A DNA stretch of 64,000 nt. It comes from Agrobacterium fabrum str. C58 (lineage in GTDB: Bacteria; Pseudomonadota; Alphaproteobacteria; Rhizobiales; Rhizobiaceae). The notes under the pieces were generated by a model. The model did not search any database and had not been told where the DNA came from. It saw nothing but the letters and a program-made list of their open reading frames with translations. The DNA lies in NCBI RefSeq assembly GCF_000092025.1, contig NC_003063.2:496001-560000 (forward strand), written 5' to 3'. Positions 40,529-49,968 of this stretch are shown piece after piece (the first letter of the stretch is position 1; every line of letters starts with the position of its first letter). Made by a program: the position numbers and the translations under genes.

Positions 40529-41359
40529 ATGCACGAACGCGAACGCCATCGCATCATCTTGAGCGCCACGCAGGAAAAAGCTGTCGTGACGGTGCAGGAT
40601 ATTGCCGAACTGACGGATGCGTCGGAAGCGACGATCCGCAGAGACATTGCGTCTTTGCATGTGCAGGGAAAGTTGCGGCGCGTGCGCGGCGGAGCGGAAG
40701 CGGTTCATCCGCCGCAGCTCGGCAATCTCGCAGCCCGGCCGTTCCGCGTCTCCGAATCAGTCAATATCGACAAGAAACGCGCAATTGCGCGCAAGGCGGT
40801 TGATCTCTGCAATGATGGTGACGCGATCATCCTGAATGGCGGCACGACGACATTCCAGATGGTGCATTACATGGCGGCGCGACGGCTGCAGGTGATGACC
40901 AATTCTTTCGCCATCGCCGAACATCTGGTCAAACATTCCAAATGCAACGTCAATGTGCCGGGCGGCGCGATCTATCGCGATCAGAGCCTTATCCTGTCGC
41001 CTTTCGAAAACGACGCGATCCGCAATTTTTATGCGCGACGGATTTTTCTCGGCGCGCAGGGCGTGGGCGCGCTTGGCATCATGGAATCCGACGCACTGGT
41101 CATCCAGAGCGAACAGAAGCTGATGCGGCAGGCCGAGGAGCTGATCGTCATGGTCGATTCCTCGAAATTCAGAAAACGATCCAGCCTGATTTTATGCCCG
41201 CTCGAAAACGTCACGACCATCATCACCGATGACGGGATTTCGGACGAAGCGGCGAGGATGGTGGAAAATGCCGGCGTGGAATTGCTGATCGCCGGCGCGG
41301 TGGCGGCGGGAAAAACAGCCGGTCCGCCGGATGAGGAGAATTCTTCTTCAGTCGCTTGA
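40529..41359 (+). CDS. rhaR: DeoR family regulator of rhamnose catabolism
   Basis: A 276-residue DeoR-type repressor: N-terminal helix-turn-helix (VQDIAELTDASEATIRRDIASL) and a sugar-phosphate-type sensor domain (ILNGGTTTFQMVH, MVDSSKF). Start follows AGGAGGACCCC. It heads the rhaRSTPQUK transcript, so it is autoregulated; the inducer is likely a phosphorylated pathway intermediate, as is usual in the family. Confidence 0.92.
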   Translation: MHERERHRIILSATQEKAVVTVQDIAELTDASEATIRRDIASLHVQGKLRRVRGGAEAVHPPQLGNLAARPFRVSESVNIDKKRAIARKAVDLCNDGDAIILNGGTTTFQMVHYMAARRLQVMTNSFAIAEHLVKHSKCNVNVPGGAIYRDQSLILSPFENDAIRNFYARRIFLGAQGVGALGIMESDALVIQSEQKLMRQAEELIVMVDSSKFRKRSSLILCPLENVTTIITDDGISDEAARMVENAGVELLIAGAVAAGKTAGPPDEENSSSVA

Positions 41360-41406
41360 GGAGCGCTGGAGGGAAAAACAAGGTTCAAAACGGGAGGAAA
41401 AGGGAC

Positions 41407-42417
41407 ATGAAACTTACACGCAGAACATTGACCAGCGTCTTGGCACTCAGCGCGGCTCTTTCTGTCGCAGGACTTGGCAGCATTGCCGAGGCTGCAGACG
41501 TCAAGATCGCACTGGTCGTCAAGTCGCTCGGCAACGGCTTTTTCGAGGCCGCCAACAAGGGCGCGCAGGAAGCTGCCAAGGACCTCGGCGGTGTCGAGAT
41601 CATCTATACCGGCCCGACCAGCACCACGGCGGAAGGCCAGATCGAAGTCATCAATTCGCTGATCGCACAGGGCGTCGATGCCATCGCCATTTCCGCCAAC
41701 GACCCGGACGCCGTTGTTCCGGCGCTGAAGAAAGCCGCCCAGCGCGGCATCAAGGTCATTTCCTGGGATTCCGGCGTCGCGCCTGAAGGCCGCATTCTCC
41801 AGCTTAACCCGTCCTCCAACGCGCTGATCGGCAAGATGTGCCTGCAGCTCGCGGCAGCCCATCTTGAAGGCGGCAAGGGCGATTTCGCCATTCTTTCCGC
41901 CACCACCACCTCCACGAACCAGAATGTCTGGATCGGCGAGATGAAAAAACAGCTGAAGGACTTCCCCGGCCTCAACCTCGTCACCACGGTTTACGGTGAC
42001 GACCTGGCCGACAAGAGCTATCGCGAAGCGCAGGGGCTGCTTTCCTCGCAGCCGAATGTGAAGGTCATCGTCGCACCGACCACGGTGGGCGTGCTCGCCG
42101 CGTCGCAGGCCGTGAAGGATGCGGGCAAGATCGGCCAGGTCTTCGTGACGGGCCTTGGCCTGCCGTCCGAAATGGCCGGCGCCATCAAGTCTGGCGCGAC
42201 CAAGGAATTCGCCATCTGGAACCCGATCGACCTCGGTTACTCCGCCACCCAGATCGCCTATCGCCTCGTGAAGGGCGAAGCGGATGGCAAGCCGGGCTCA
42301 GAAATTGAGGCAGGCCGCATGGGCAAGATCAAGGTTGGCGAAAACAGCGAAGCGGCCATGGCCGATCCGTTTATCTACGACGCGAAGAATATCGATCAGT
42401 TCTCGAAGATTTTCTGA
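41407..42417 (+). CDS. rhaS: Rhamnose ABC transporter substrate-binding protein
   Basis: This 336-residue periplasmic protein belongs to the LacI-like sugar-binding family 4. A signal peptide is present (MKLTRRTLTSVLALSAALSV, ending near AEA-ADVKIA). YTGPTSTTAEGQIEVINSLIA and VISWDSGVAPEGR are typical of rhamnose/autoinducer-2-type binding proteins. ATG 41407 follows GGGAGGAAAAGGG. A large palindromic repeat separates it from rhaT. Confidence 0.93.
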   Translation: MKLTRRTLTSVLALSAALSVAGLGSIAEAADVKIALVVKSLGNGFFEAANKGAQEAAKDLGGVEIIYTGPTSTTAEGQIEVINSLIAQGVDAIAISANDPDAVVPALKKAAQRGIKVISWDSGVAPEGRILQLNPSSNALIGKMCLQLAAAHLEGGKGDFAILSATTTSTNQNVWIGEMKKQLKDFPGLNLVTTVYGDDLADKSYREAQGLLSSQPNVKVIVAPTTVGVLAASQAVKDAGKIGQVFVTGLGLPSEMAGAIKSGATKEFAIWNPIDLGYSATQIAYRLVKGEADGKPGSEIEAGRMGKIKVGENSEAAMADPFIYDAKNIDQFSKIF

Positions 42418-42442
42418 TCTTGATAATATCCGGCGGTGCGGA

Positions 42443-42604
42443 GGCTACCCCCCTCTGCCCTGCCGGGCATCTCCCCCACAAGGGTGGAGATCGATATGCG
42501 GCGGCCTCTCGGCCATCTCTAACGTTGCGAGTGAGCGAGCGTTTTCTTCTGGCCGATCTCCCTCCTTGTGGGGGAGATGCCCGGCAGGGCAGAGGGGGGT
42601 GGCC
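42443..42604. repeat. Long intergenic palindrome inside the rha operon (RIME-like)
   Basis: About 50-base arms (42443-42493 and 42554-42604) are near-perfect inverted copies containing CTCTGCCCTGCCGGGCATCT and its complement, with about 60 bases between them. It fills most of the 223-base gap between rhaS and rhaT. It matches the general form of rhizobial intergenic mosaic elements. In RNA it would fold into a very stable hairpin between the binding-protein and ATPase messages. Confidence 0.85.
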
Positions 42605-42640
42605 CCGATCACTTCACTCAAAACTCACCGGTAAGACGGA

Positions 42641-44176
42641 ATGATGCGTGCTGAAACCCAAACAATAAAAATGACCGAGGCTTCCAGCCCCACGCCCGTT
42701 CTGGAAATGCGCGGCATCAGCCAGATATTCCCCGGCGTCAAAGCGCTTGATGGCGTCGATATCGCACTATACCCCGGCAAGGTCACGGCGCTGATCGGCG
42801 AGAACGGTGCGGGTAAATCCACGCTCGTCAAAATCCTTACCGGCATCTACCGCCCGAACGAGGGCGAAATCCTGCTGGATGGCAAGGCCGTCCACTTCCA
42901 CAGCGCACAGGATGCCATCGATGCCGGCGTCACCGCCATTCATCAGGAAACCGTGCTGTTCGACGAGCTTTCGGTCGGTGAGAACATCTTCCTCGGCCAT
43001 GCGCCGAAGGGTCGTTTCGGCCTGATTGACTGGAAGACCATCAACGAGCGGGCCAGAATTCTGCTGGAACAGCTCGAAAGCACCATCGATCCTACCATCC
43101 GGTTGAAAGATCTTTCGATCGCCCAGCGCCATCTGGTGGCCATCGCCCGTGCGTTGTCAGTCGAGGCGCGCATCGTCATCATGGACGAACCGACAGCCGC
43201 GCTTTCCCGCAAGGAGATCGACGATCTCTTCCGCATCGTCGAGAACCTGAAGCGGCAGGGCAAGGCGATCCTCTTCATCAGCCACAAGTTCGATGAAGTG
43301 TATGAAATCGCCGAGAATTATGCCGTATTCCGTGACGGAAAAATGGTTGGCGCCGGCACGCTTGCCACCACCCCGCAAGATGAAATCGTGCGGCTGATGG
43401 TTGGCCGCGACGTGACGAATGCCTTCCCGAAGCAGGCGGTCACCCTTGGTCCAACGGTTCTTTCGGTGCGTGATTATTCGCACCAGACCGAATTCCGCGA
43501 TATTTCCCTCGATCTTCGCAAGGGTGAAATTCTCGGCCTTTACGGGCTGATCGGCGCCGGGCGCTCCGAACTTTGCCAATCGCTGTTCGGCATCACCCGC
43601 CCGGCTTCGGGAGAGGTGACGCTGGATGGCCAGCCGCTCACCATCCGCTCGCCGGAAGATGCGATCCGCGCCGGGATCGTATACGTGCCGGAAGAGCGTG
43701 GCCGCCACGGGCTGGCACTCGATATGCCGATCTATCAGAACATGTCGCTGCCATCCCTCACCCGCACGTCGCGCAAGGGGTTTCTCACTGCCGCCAATGA
43801 ATTCGCGCTAGCGCGCAAATATGCCGCGCGGCTCGATCTGCGCGCTGCCGCGCTTTCGGTGCCCGTTGGCACGCTTTCGGGCGGCAACCAGCAGAAGGTG
43901 GTGATCGGCAAGTGGCTGGCCACGAAGCCGAAGGTCATCATTCTCGATGAGCCGACCAAGGGCATCGATATCGGCTCCAAGGCCGCCGTGCATGGTTTCA
44001 TCAGCGAGCTTGCGGCAGAGGGCCTGTCGATCATCATGATTTCATCCGAACTTCCCGAAATCCTCGGCATGTCCGACCGCGCCATCGTCATGCGCGAAGG
44101 CCTGATGGCGGGCCAGTTCGAACGCGCCGAATTTTCTCCGGAAAAGCTGGTGCGCGCTGCCACCGGCAATGCCTGA
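42641..44176 (+). CDS. rhaT: Rhamnose ABC transporter ATP-binding protein
   Basis: A 511-residue double ATPase of the sugar importer class (RbsA/MglA type). Domain 1 has Walker A GENGAGKST and Walker B IVIMDEP; domain 2 has a degenerate Walker A (YGLIGAGRSE) and signature LSGGNQQKVVIGKWLA with IILDEPT. Start candidates are 42641, 42644 and 42671 (MTEASSPTPV); none has a strong ribosome site, so the first 10 residues are uncertain. Confidence 0.92.
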   Translation: MMRAETQTIKMTEASSPTPVLEMRGISQIFPGVKALDGVDIALYPGKVTALIGENGAGKSTLVKILTGIYRPNEGEILLDGKAVHFHSAQDAIDAGVTAIHQETVLFDELSVGENIFLGHAPKGRFGLIDWKTINERARILLEQLESTIDPTIRLKDLSIAQRHLVAIARALSVEARIVIMDEPTAALSRKEIDDLFRIVENLKRQGKAILFISHKFDEVYEIAENYAVFRDGKMVGAGTLATTPQDEIVRLMVGRDVTNAFPKQAVTLGPTVLSVRDYSHQTEFRDISLDLRKGEILGLYGLIGAGRSELCQSLFGITRPASGEVTLDGQPLTIRSPEDAIRAGIVYVPEERGRHGLALDMPIYQNMSLPSLTRTSRKGFLTAANEFALARKYAARLDLRAAALSVPVGTLSGGNQQKVVIGKWLATKPKVIILDEPTKGIDIGSKAAVHGFISELAAEGLSIIMISSELPEILGMSDRAIVMREGLMAGQFERAEFSPEKLVRAATGNA

Positions 44177-44190
44177 GAGGGGCCACAAAC

Positions 44191-45192
44191 ATGCAACGTC
44201 TACTCAAAAATCGCGAATGGCTGCTGGCGGGTATCATCATCATCATGATTGCCGGCTTTGCCCTGCGCGCGCCCGGCTTCGGCCGGCCCGGCAATCTCGT
44301 CAATATCTTCAATGACACGTCCATCCTCATCATCCTGGCGCTTGGCCAGATGGCGGTCATTCTCACCAAATCCATCGACCTCTCAGTCGCCGCCAATCTC
44401 GCCTTTACCGGCATGGCGGTGGCGATGACCAATGCCGCCTTTCCGGGCGTACCCCTGCCGCTGCTCATCGTCATGGCGGTCGGCATCGGCGCGTTTCTGG
44501 GCTCGCTCAACGGTATCCTCGTCTGGTGGCTCGGCATTCCGCCCATTGTCGTGACGCTCGGCACGCTCACCATCTATCGCGGCATGGCTTTCGTGCTCTC
44601 GGGCGGCGGTTGGGTGAATGCGCATCAGTTTTCGCCGACCTTCCTCAACGTGCCGCGCACGATGATCCTTGGCATGCCGGTTCTGTCTTGGGTCGCCATT
44701 CTCATCATCGCGGGAGCCTGGCTGGTGCTCACCCGTACCTCTTTCGGCCGCTCAGCCTATGCGTCCGGCGGCAACCCGGGTGCGGCGGTCTATGCGGGCA
44801 TCGATGTCGGCCGCACGCGCTTCTTCGCCTTCGTGCTCTCAGGCGCTCTGGCTGGCCTCGCCAGCTATCTCTGGGTGTCGCGTTACGCCGTCGCCTATGT
44901 AGATATCGCCGCCGGTTTCGAGCTGGACAGCGTGGCGGCCAATGTAATCGGCGGCATTTCGATTGCCGGCGGTATCGGCTCGGTGGCCGGTGCGGTGCTC
45001 GGCGCGCTGTTCCTCGGCGTCATCAAGAACGCGCTGCCCGTCATCGGCATCTCGCCCTTCGCGCAGATGGCGATATCAGGCGTGGTCATCGTGCTCGCCG
45101 TTGTCTTCAACGCCCGCGCCGAAGCCAGAAAAGGCCGTATCATCCTGCGTGACCGGGCCGCGGCAGACCATGGGAAGGAAGCATCTGCATGA
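44191..45192 (+). CDS. rhaP: Rhamnose ABC transporter permease
   Basis: This 333-residue inner-membrane permease of the RbsC family has 8-10 hydrophobic segments. ILALGQMAVILTKSIDLSVAA and GGISIAGGIGSVAGAVLGALFLGVI are the conserved cores. Starts 14 bases after rhaT behind GAGAGG and overlaps rhaQ by 4 bases. Confidence 0.92.
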   Translation: MQRLLKNREWLLAGIIIIMIAGFALRAPGFGRPGNLVNIFNDTSILIILALGQMAVILTKSIDLSVAANLAFTGMAVAMTNAAFPGVPLPLLIVMAVGIGAFLGSLNGILVWWLGIPPIVVTLGTLTIYRGMAFVLSGGGWVNAHQFSPTFLNVPRTMILGMPVLSWVAILIIAGAWLVLTRTSFGRSAYASGGNPGAAVYAGIDVGRTRFFAFVLSGALAGLASYLWVSRYAVAYVDIAAGFELDSVAANVIGGISIAGGIGSVAGAVLGALFLGVIKNALPVIGISPFAQMAISGVVIVLAVVFNARAEARKGRIILRDRAAADHGKEASA

Positions 45193-46199
45193 GCACGAAT
45201 TCCCAACCATCACAGGCACCGCGCGTCATTCCCGACAAACTCGGCACGCCGCTCAGCCGTATCATGGCCAGCTGGGAAGTGTTGCTGCTTGGCGTCGCGA
45301 TCCTCATCTTCATCGCCAATTCGCTCGCCTCGCCCTATTTCCTCAATGCCTGGAATCTCTCCGACGCGACCTTCAACTTCACCGAAAAGGCGATCATCGC
45401 CTTTGCCATGGCGCTTCTGATCATTGCCGGTGAAATCGACCTGTCGGTTGCCGCCATCATTGCACTGGCCTCCACCGCCATGGGTGCGGCGGTGCAGATG
45501 GGGGTCGGCACGCCTGGCCTCGTCGCCATCGGCATCGGCACCGGGCTTTTCTGCGGCGCCTTCAACGGCTTTCTGGTCGCGGGGCTGAAACTACCCTCCA
45601 TCGTCGTCACCATCGGCACCATGAGCCTGTTTCGCGGTATTTCCTATATGGTGCTGGGGGATCAGGCCTATGGCAAATATCCGGCGGATTTCGCCTATTT
45701 CGGTCAGGGCTACGTGTTCTGGGTGATCTCCTTCGAATTCGTGCTGTTCATCGTCATGGCCGTCCTCTTCGCCATTCTGCTGCATGCCACCAATTTCGGC
45801 CGGCAGGTCTATGTCATCGGCACCAATCCCTTCGCCGCCCGCTTTTCCGGCATTCCCGTCGAGCGCGTGAAGTTCATCCTCTTCCTGCTCACCGGCCTGA
45901 TGAGCGGCATCGCCGCCGTCTGCCTCACGTCCCGTCTCGGCTCGACGCGGCCGTCGATTGCCCAGGGTTGGGAGCTGGAGGTCGTGACGATGGTAGTGCT
46001 AGGCGGCGTTTCCATTCTCGGCGGTTCCGGCACCATCGCGGGCGTCGTCATCGCCGCCTTCGTGATGGGGCTCGTCACTTTCGGGCTGGGGCTTCTGAAC
46101 GTGCCCGGCATCGTCATGTCGATCTTCGTCGGCCTGCTGCTGATCATCACCATCGCCATCCCCATCGTCGTCCGTCGCCTTCGGGCCATGAGAGGCTGA
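45189..46199 (+). CDS. rhaQ: Rhamnose ABC transporter permease
   Basis: A 336-residue RbsC-family permease, second half of the membrane channel. It shows AFAMALLIIAGEIDLSVAAI and LGGVSILGGSGTIAGVVIAA, paralogous to RhaP but clearly diverged. ATGA overlap with rhaP. Confidence 0.92.
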   Translation: MSTNSQPSQAPRVIPDKLGTPLSRIMASWEVLLLGVAILIFIANSLASPYFLNAWNLSDATFNFTEKAIIAFAMALLIIAGEIDLSVAAIIALASTAMGAAVQMGVGTPGLVAIGIGTGLFCGAFNGFLVAGLKLPSIVVTIGTMSLFRGISYMVLGDQAYGKYPADFAYFGQGYVFWVISFEFVLFIVMAVLFAILLHATNFGRQVYVIGTNPFAARFSGIPVERVKFILFLLTGLMSGIAAVCLTSRLGSTRPSIAQGWELEVVTMVVLGGVSILGGSGTIAGVVIAAFVMGLVTFGLGLLNVPGIVMSIFVGLLLIITIAIPIVVRRLRAMRG

Positions 46200-46202
46200 G
46201 CT

Positions 46203-46526
46203 ATGCCAGAACTCGAAAAACATGCCTTCAGGATGAAACTCTTCGCCGGCAAAGAGGTGGAATATAAAAAACGCCATGACGAGATCTGGCCGGAGCTGGT
46301 GGCGCTGCTGCATGAGGCGGGTGTGAGCGACTACTCCATCCATCTCGACCCCGAAACTAGCATTCTTTTCGGCGTGCTGACCCGGCCGAAGGTCCATGGC
46401 ATGGCGGCTTTGCCCGAACATCCCGTGATGAAAAAATGGTGGGCGCATATGGCTGATATCATGGAGAGCAATCCCGACAATTCGCCCGTCGCAAAAGACC
46501 TGGTGACGGTGTTCCATCTGCCATGA
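46203..46526 (+). CDS. rhaU: L-rhamnose mutarotase
   Basis: This 107-residue dimeric alpha-beta barrel protein interconverts alpha and beta anomers of L-rhamnose before isomerisation. [30 protein letters not shown] (in parts) and the final [12 protein letters not shown] segment are typical, with His in [11 protein letters not shown] as the catalytic residue. It begins 3 bases after rhaQ and overlaps rhaK by 4 bases. Confidence 0.94.
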   Translation: MPELEKHAFRMKLFAGKEVEYKKRHDEIWPELVALLHEAGVSDYSIHLDPETSILFGVLTRPKVHGMAALPEHPVMKKWWAHMADIMESNPDNSPVAKDLVTVFHLP

Positions 46527-47905
46527 GCAACAGCATTAACCTTGGCCGCGTCGCGGTCATCGATATCGGCAAGACCAACGCCAAGGTCGTCGTCATCGAC
46601 ACCGGCAGCGGCGAGGAGATTGCTGCCGAGAAGCGGACGAACCCGGTTCTTCGCGATGGCCCCTACCCGCATTACGATGTGGAGATGCTCTGGAACTTCA
46701 TTCTTGCCGCGCTTCAACGGTTTGGCCACGAGCCGGGTTTCGATGCGATTTCCATCACCACCCATGGCGCTTCGGCAGCGCTTCTCGATGGAACCGGCGA
46801 CCTTGCCATGCCGGTGCTCGATTACGAGCATATCTACGCCGAACCGGTTCAGCAGGCCTATCGCGGCATCAGACCCGATTTTGCCGAAACCGGCTCACCG
46901 CAACTTCCCGCCGGACTGAACCTCGGTGCGCAGATCCATTTCCAGAAAACCAACTTTCCGGACGATTTCGCCAGGGTGCGCAGCATCGTCACCTATCCGC
47001 AATATTGGGCGGGACGGCTGACTGGGGTGCAGGCAACCGAAACGACGTCGCTCGGGTGCCATACCGATCTGTGGAACCCACGCCGGAAAAGCTTCTCCTC
47101 GCTGGTCGGGCGTCTTGGCATCGAGCACCTGATGGCACCTGTCCGCTCCGCTTTCGATGTGCTGGGCACGATCCGCCCATCACTGGCGCAGGAAACCGGG
47201 CTCTCACCCGATATGCCGGTCTATTGCGGCATCCACGATTCCAACGCATCGCTCCTGCCGCATCTATTGCGCCGGGAGGGCGATTTTTCCGTCGTCTCCA
47301 CCGGCACCTGGGTGGTGAATTTCGCCATTGGCGGCAAGGCGGATGCACTGGATCCCGCCCGCGATACGCTTTTGAATGTCGATGCTCTCGGGCGACCCGT
47401 TCCCTCCTCCCGCTTCATGGGCGGCAGGGAATATGAGATGCTGGCGCAGCAATTCGGAGCTGCGACGCCCCACGACATTGAAGCCGCCCTCGGCGGGGTT
47501 ATCGAAAAAGGGATGATGCTGCTGCCAAGCGTGGTCAGCGGCTCCGGCCCCTTTCCGCAAAGCGCATCACGCTGGATCGCCGATAGCGATGCAACGGGGG
47601 CGGAGCGACATGCGGCCGCCTCGCTTTATCTCGCCCTGATGACGGAATTCTGCCTTTCGCTCGTTGAGCGGAGAGGGCCGATTGTCGTTGAGGGTCCATT
47701 CGCCGGAAACGCACTGTATTTGAAGGCACTCGCCGCTTTCGCCGCAACCGACGTCATTGCCATGGAGGGTTCGACGGGAACCAGTGCGGGTGCAGCGCTC
47801 CTCACCGGGATCAAGCCGGTTGCCGGTCGCGAGCGTCATTTCACGGCGGAGGATATTGCGGGCCTTACGTCTTATCGCACCGCCTGGCAAAACCATCTGA
47901 CCTGA
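46523..47905 (+). CDS. rhaK: Rhamnulokinase, FGGY family
   Basis: A 460-residue carbohydrate kinase phosphorylating L-rhamnulose. [15 protein letters not shown] is the first phosphate loop, [13 protein letters not shown] holds the catalytic Asp, and STGTWVVNF the second loop. In Rhizobium leguminosarum the orthologous kinase is also needed for transport. Last gene of the operon, ending at a bidirectional terminator. Confidence 0.92.
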   Translation: MSNSINLGRVAVIDIGKTNAKVVVIDTGSGEEIAAEKRTNPVLRDGPYPHYDVEMLWNFILAALQRFGHEPGFDAISITTHGASAALLDGTGDLAMPVLDYEHIYAEPVQQAYRGIRPDFAETGSPQLPAGLNLGAQIHFQKTNFPDDFARVRSIVTYPQYWAGRLTGVQATETTSLGCHTDLWNPRRKSFSSLVGRLGIEHLMAPVRSAFDVLGTIRPSLAQETGLSPDMPVYCGIHDSNASLLPHLLRREGDFSVVSTGTWVVNFAIGGKADALDPARDTLLNVDALGRPVPSSRFMGGREYEMLAQQFGAATPHDIEAALGGVIEKGMMLLPSVVSGSGPFPQSASRWIADSDATGAERHAAASLYLALMTEFCLSLVERRGPIVVEGPFAGNALYLKALAAFAATDVIAMEGSTGTSAGAALLTGIKPVAGRERHFTAEDIAGLTSYRTAWQNHLT

Positions 47906-47914
47906 TCCGCATAA

Positions 47915-47942
47915 AAATGCGGCCGAACAATCGGCCGCATTT
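47915..47942. terminator. Bidirectional terminator
   Basis: A 12-bp perfect stem (AAATGCGGCCGA / TCGGCCGCATTT, 4-base loop) lies between convergent rhaK and the alpha/beta hydrolase, with A/T runs on both flanks. Confidence 0.85.
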
Positions 47943-47957
47943 CGATTCTGCAGAGGA

Positions 47958-48794
47958 TCAGCCCTTGATGAAGGCCAGCAGATCCGCATTCAGCACATCG
48001 GCATTGACTGTCAGCATGCCGTGCGAGAACCCGGGATAAGTCTTCAGCGTGCCGTTCTTCAGCAGCTTGACCGATTTGTGAGCCGAGTCGGCAATCGGAA
48101 CGATCTGGTCGTCTTCACCGTGGAGAACGAGCGTTGGAACGCTGATATTCTTCAGGTCTTCAGTCTGGTCGGTTTCGGAGAAGGCCTTGACGCCGTCATA
48201 ATGAGCCTTCGCGCCGCCCATCATGCCCTGACGCCACCAGTTCTGGATCACGCCTTCCTGCACGGACGCGCCATCGCGGTTGAAGCCGTAGAACGGGCCG
48301 GACGGCACGTCGCGGAAGAACTGGGCTCGGTTTGCGGCAAGGGCTGAGCGGAAGCCGTCAAAGACTTCCATCGGCAGGCCTTCCGGATTGGCCTCGGTCT
48401 TGAGCATCAGCGGCGGTACCGCGGAAACGAGAACCGCCTTGGCAACGCGGCCGGCGGGTTCGCCATGCTTGGCGACATAACGGGCGACTTCGCCGCCACC
48501 GGTGGAATGGCCGATATGGACGACATTCTTCAGATCGAGCGCCTCAACGACGGCGAAGGCGTCGGCGGCGTAGTGGTCCATATCGTGACCATCGGCAACC
48601 TGGGCGGAGCGGCCGTGACCACGGCGGTCATGGGCGACAACACGAAAACCTTTAGAGAGGAAAAACAGCATCTGCGCATCCCAATCATCGGACGAGAGCG
48701 GCCAGCCGTGGTGGAACATGATCGGCTGGGCATCCTTCGGGCCCCAGTCCTTGTAAAAGATTTCGGTTCCGTCTGTCGTCTTAACAAAGCCCAT
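47958..48794 (-). CDS. Alpha/beta hydrolase, chloroperoxidase-like paralogue
   Basis: A 278-residue hydrolase closely related to the one at 15064-15891 along its whole length (shared [43 protein letters not shown]). Nucleophile Ser97 is in GHSTGGG, the Asp in GEDDQIVP and the His in FSHGM. ATG 48794 replaces in-frame 48890, whose extension is non-coding. It stands alone and faces rhaK. Confidence 0.9.
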   Translation of the reverse strand: MGFVKTTDGTEIFYKDWGPKDAQPIMFHHGWPLSSDDWDAQMLFFLSKGFRVVAHDRRGHGRSAQVADGHDMDHYAADAFAVVEALDLKNVVHIGHSTGGGEVARYVAKHGEPAGRVAKAVLVSAVPPLMLKTEANPEGLPMEVFDGFRSALAANRAQFFRDVPSGPFYGFNRDGASVQEGVIQNWWRQGMMGGAKAHYDGVKAFSETDQTEDLKNISVPTLVLHGEDDQIVPIADSAHKSVKLLKNGTLKTYPGFSHGMLTVNADVLNADLLAFIKG

Positions 48795-49111
48795 GATCGT
48801 TTCTCCTTCGGTTGCGTTGGCATCTACAGTGCAGCTTCTTGTGCGCCGGTTTGATGGAGGGATAATGACGCAGGAAAGCGGTCCCAACAATTACAATAAT
48901 AATTCGGAATGAGTTGCGCTTTTAGCAATAATAATGGAGCCGCCCGCTGCCTGCCGGATTATGGCATGGGCACTAAACTTCACGCAGCCTCAAAAGTTGC
49001 ACCGGATGGCGCAAGCGGAAGGAAAACTGATTGAGGGCAGAATGCTCCGCGCCCTGCCCCCAGTTTGAAACAAACTCTCTAACGTCACCCTCGGCGTGAG
49101 GTGACAGGCTT
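48795..49111. other. Intergenic region upstream of hydrolase
   Basis: 317 bases containing the hydrolase promoter; AT-rich around 48885-48940, with AATAATAAT tracts. I see no gene, RNA or strong repeat in it. Confidence 0.45.
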
Positions 49112-49807
49112 TCAATCCACGTCGGGATCGTATTCCCTCGGGCTATCATCCCTGGAAAACAGCACGCAAGGACCTCGCGAGCCGCGCGGATCATAGGCAT
49201 AACCCTTGGCGGTCAGCGCCTGCATGATGTCGCGAACGCCGGCGAGACCATAGAGATGGTCGTGCAGCTCGACGAATATCCGCTCGACACCGGCAAGTTC
49301 GGCCTTGCCAAGCAGATCGCGCTCCGCGCCCTCGATATCCATGACGAGCGCGGTAATGCCCTGCTCGGCCACAAATTCATCGATATTCGCCGAGGAGATT
49401 TCGATGCGTTTTTCATATGGACCCTGGTTCTCGTCCATGGACGACATCCAGAGATCCTTGCGAACATAAAAGGGATAGGAGCGAGGCTCGTCTGCGGTGA
49501 GGAGCCCCTGCGAAAACACCACATTGCCGCGGCAATTGGCCTTGATCACCCGCTCCGCCAGCGCGGCCGTTGCAGGGTTGGCCTCGAAGGCCCAGACGGA
49601 AACATCCTCGATGCCGGCGATGATCGAGGTGATGATGCCAATACCGGATCCCAGCTCCAACACGCGGTCGCCGGGCTTGATGGCTTTCAGGACGCTGCGG
49701 GCCTCCTTCGCCTCGTAGCTACCGTCGGTCAGCGCCTGCCATATGACGGGCGAAACCTCATCGGAAGAAAGAGGCAGGGCAACTCCATGCACGTCCAGTA
49801 TTTCCAT
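49112..49807 (-). CDS. FkbM family SAM-dependent methyltransferase
   Basis: A 231-residue methyltransferase. VLELGSGIGIITSIIAG is the SAM-binding motif I, FEANPATAALAERVI motif II and LVMDIEGAERDLL the FkbM-typical DIEG motif. FkbM proteins O-methylate sugars, lipids or polyketides; no biosynthetic partner is adjacent, so the acceptor is unknown. Confidence 0.85.
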   Translation of the reverse strand: MEILDVHGVALPLSSDEVSPVIWQALTDGSYEAKEARSVLKAIKPGDRVLELGSGIGIITSIIAGIEDVSVWAFEANPATAALAERVIKANCRGNVVFSQGLLTADEPRSYPFYVRKDLWMSSMDENQGPYEKRIEISSANIDEFVAEQGITALVMDIEGAERDLLGKAELAGVERIFVELHDHLYGLAGVRDIMQALTAKGYAYDPRGSRGPCVLFSRDDSPREYDPDVD

Positions 49808-49968
49808 GTCTCAAGCCTTTTCGCAAAACCCGGTCGCTTCGTCCGAATGATCCACATCGACCGGGACTGCTCTACAACATCGGCGCGGCGACCGATATCG
49901 GTTTTAGCAGGCAATGATATATCGGTTAAGAATTCGACACGCTTGCAAGGTCGCGAAACAGGCCCGTT

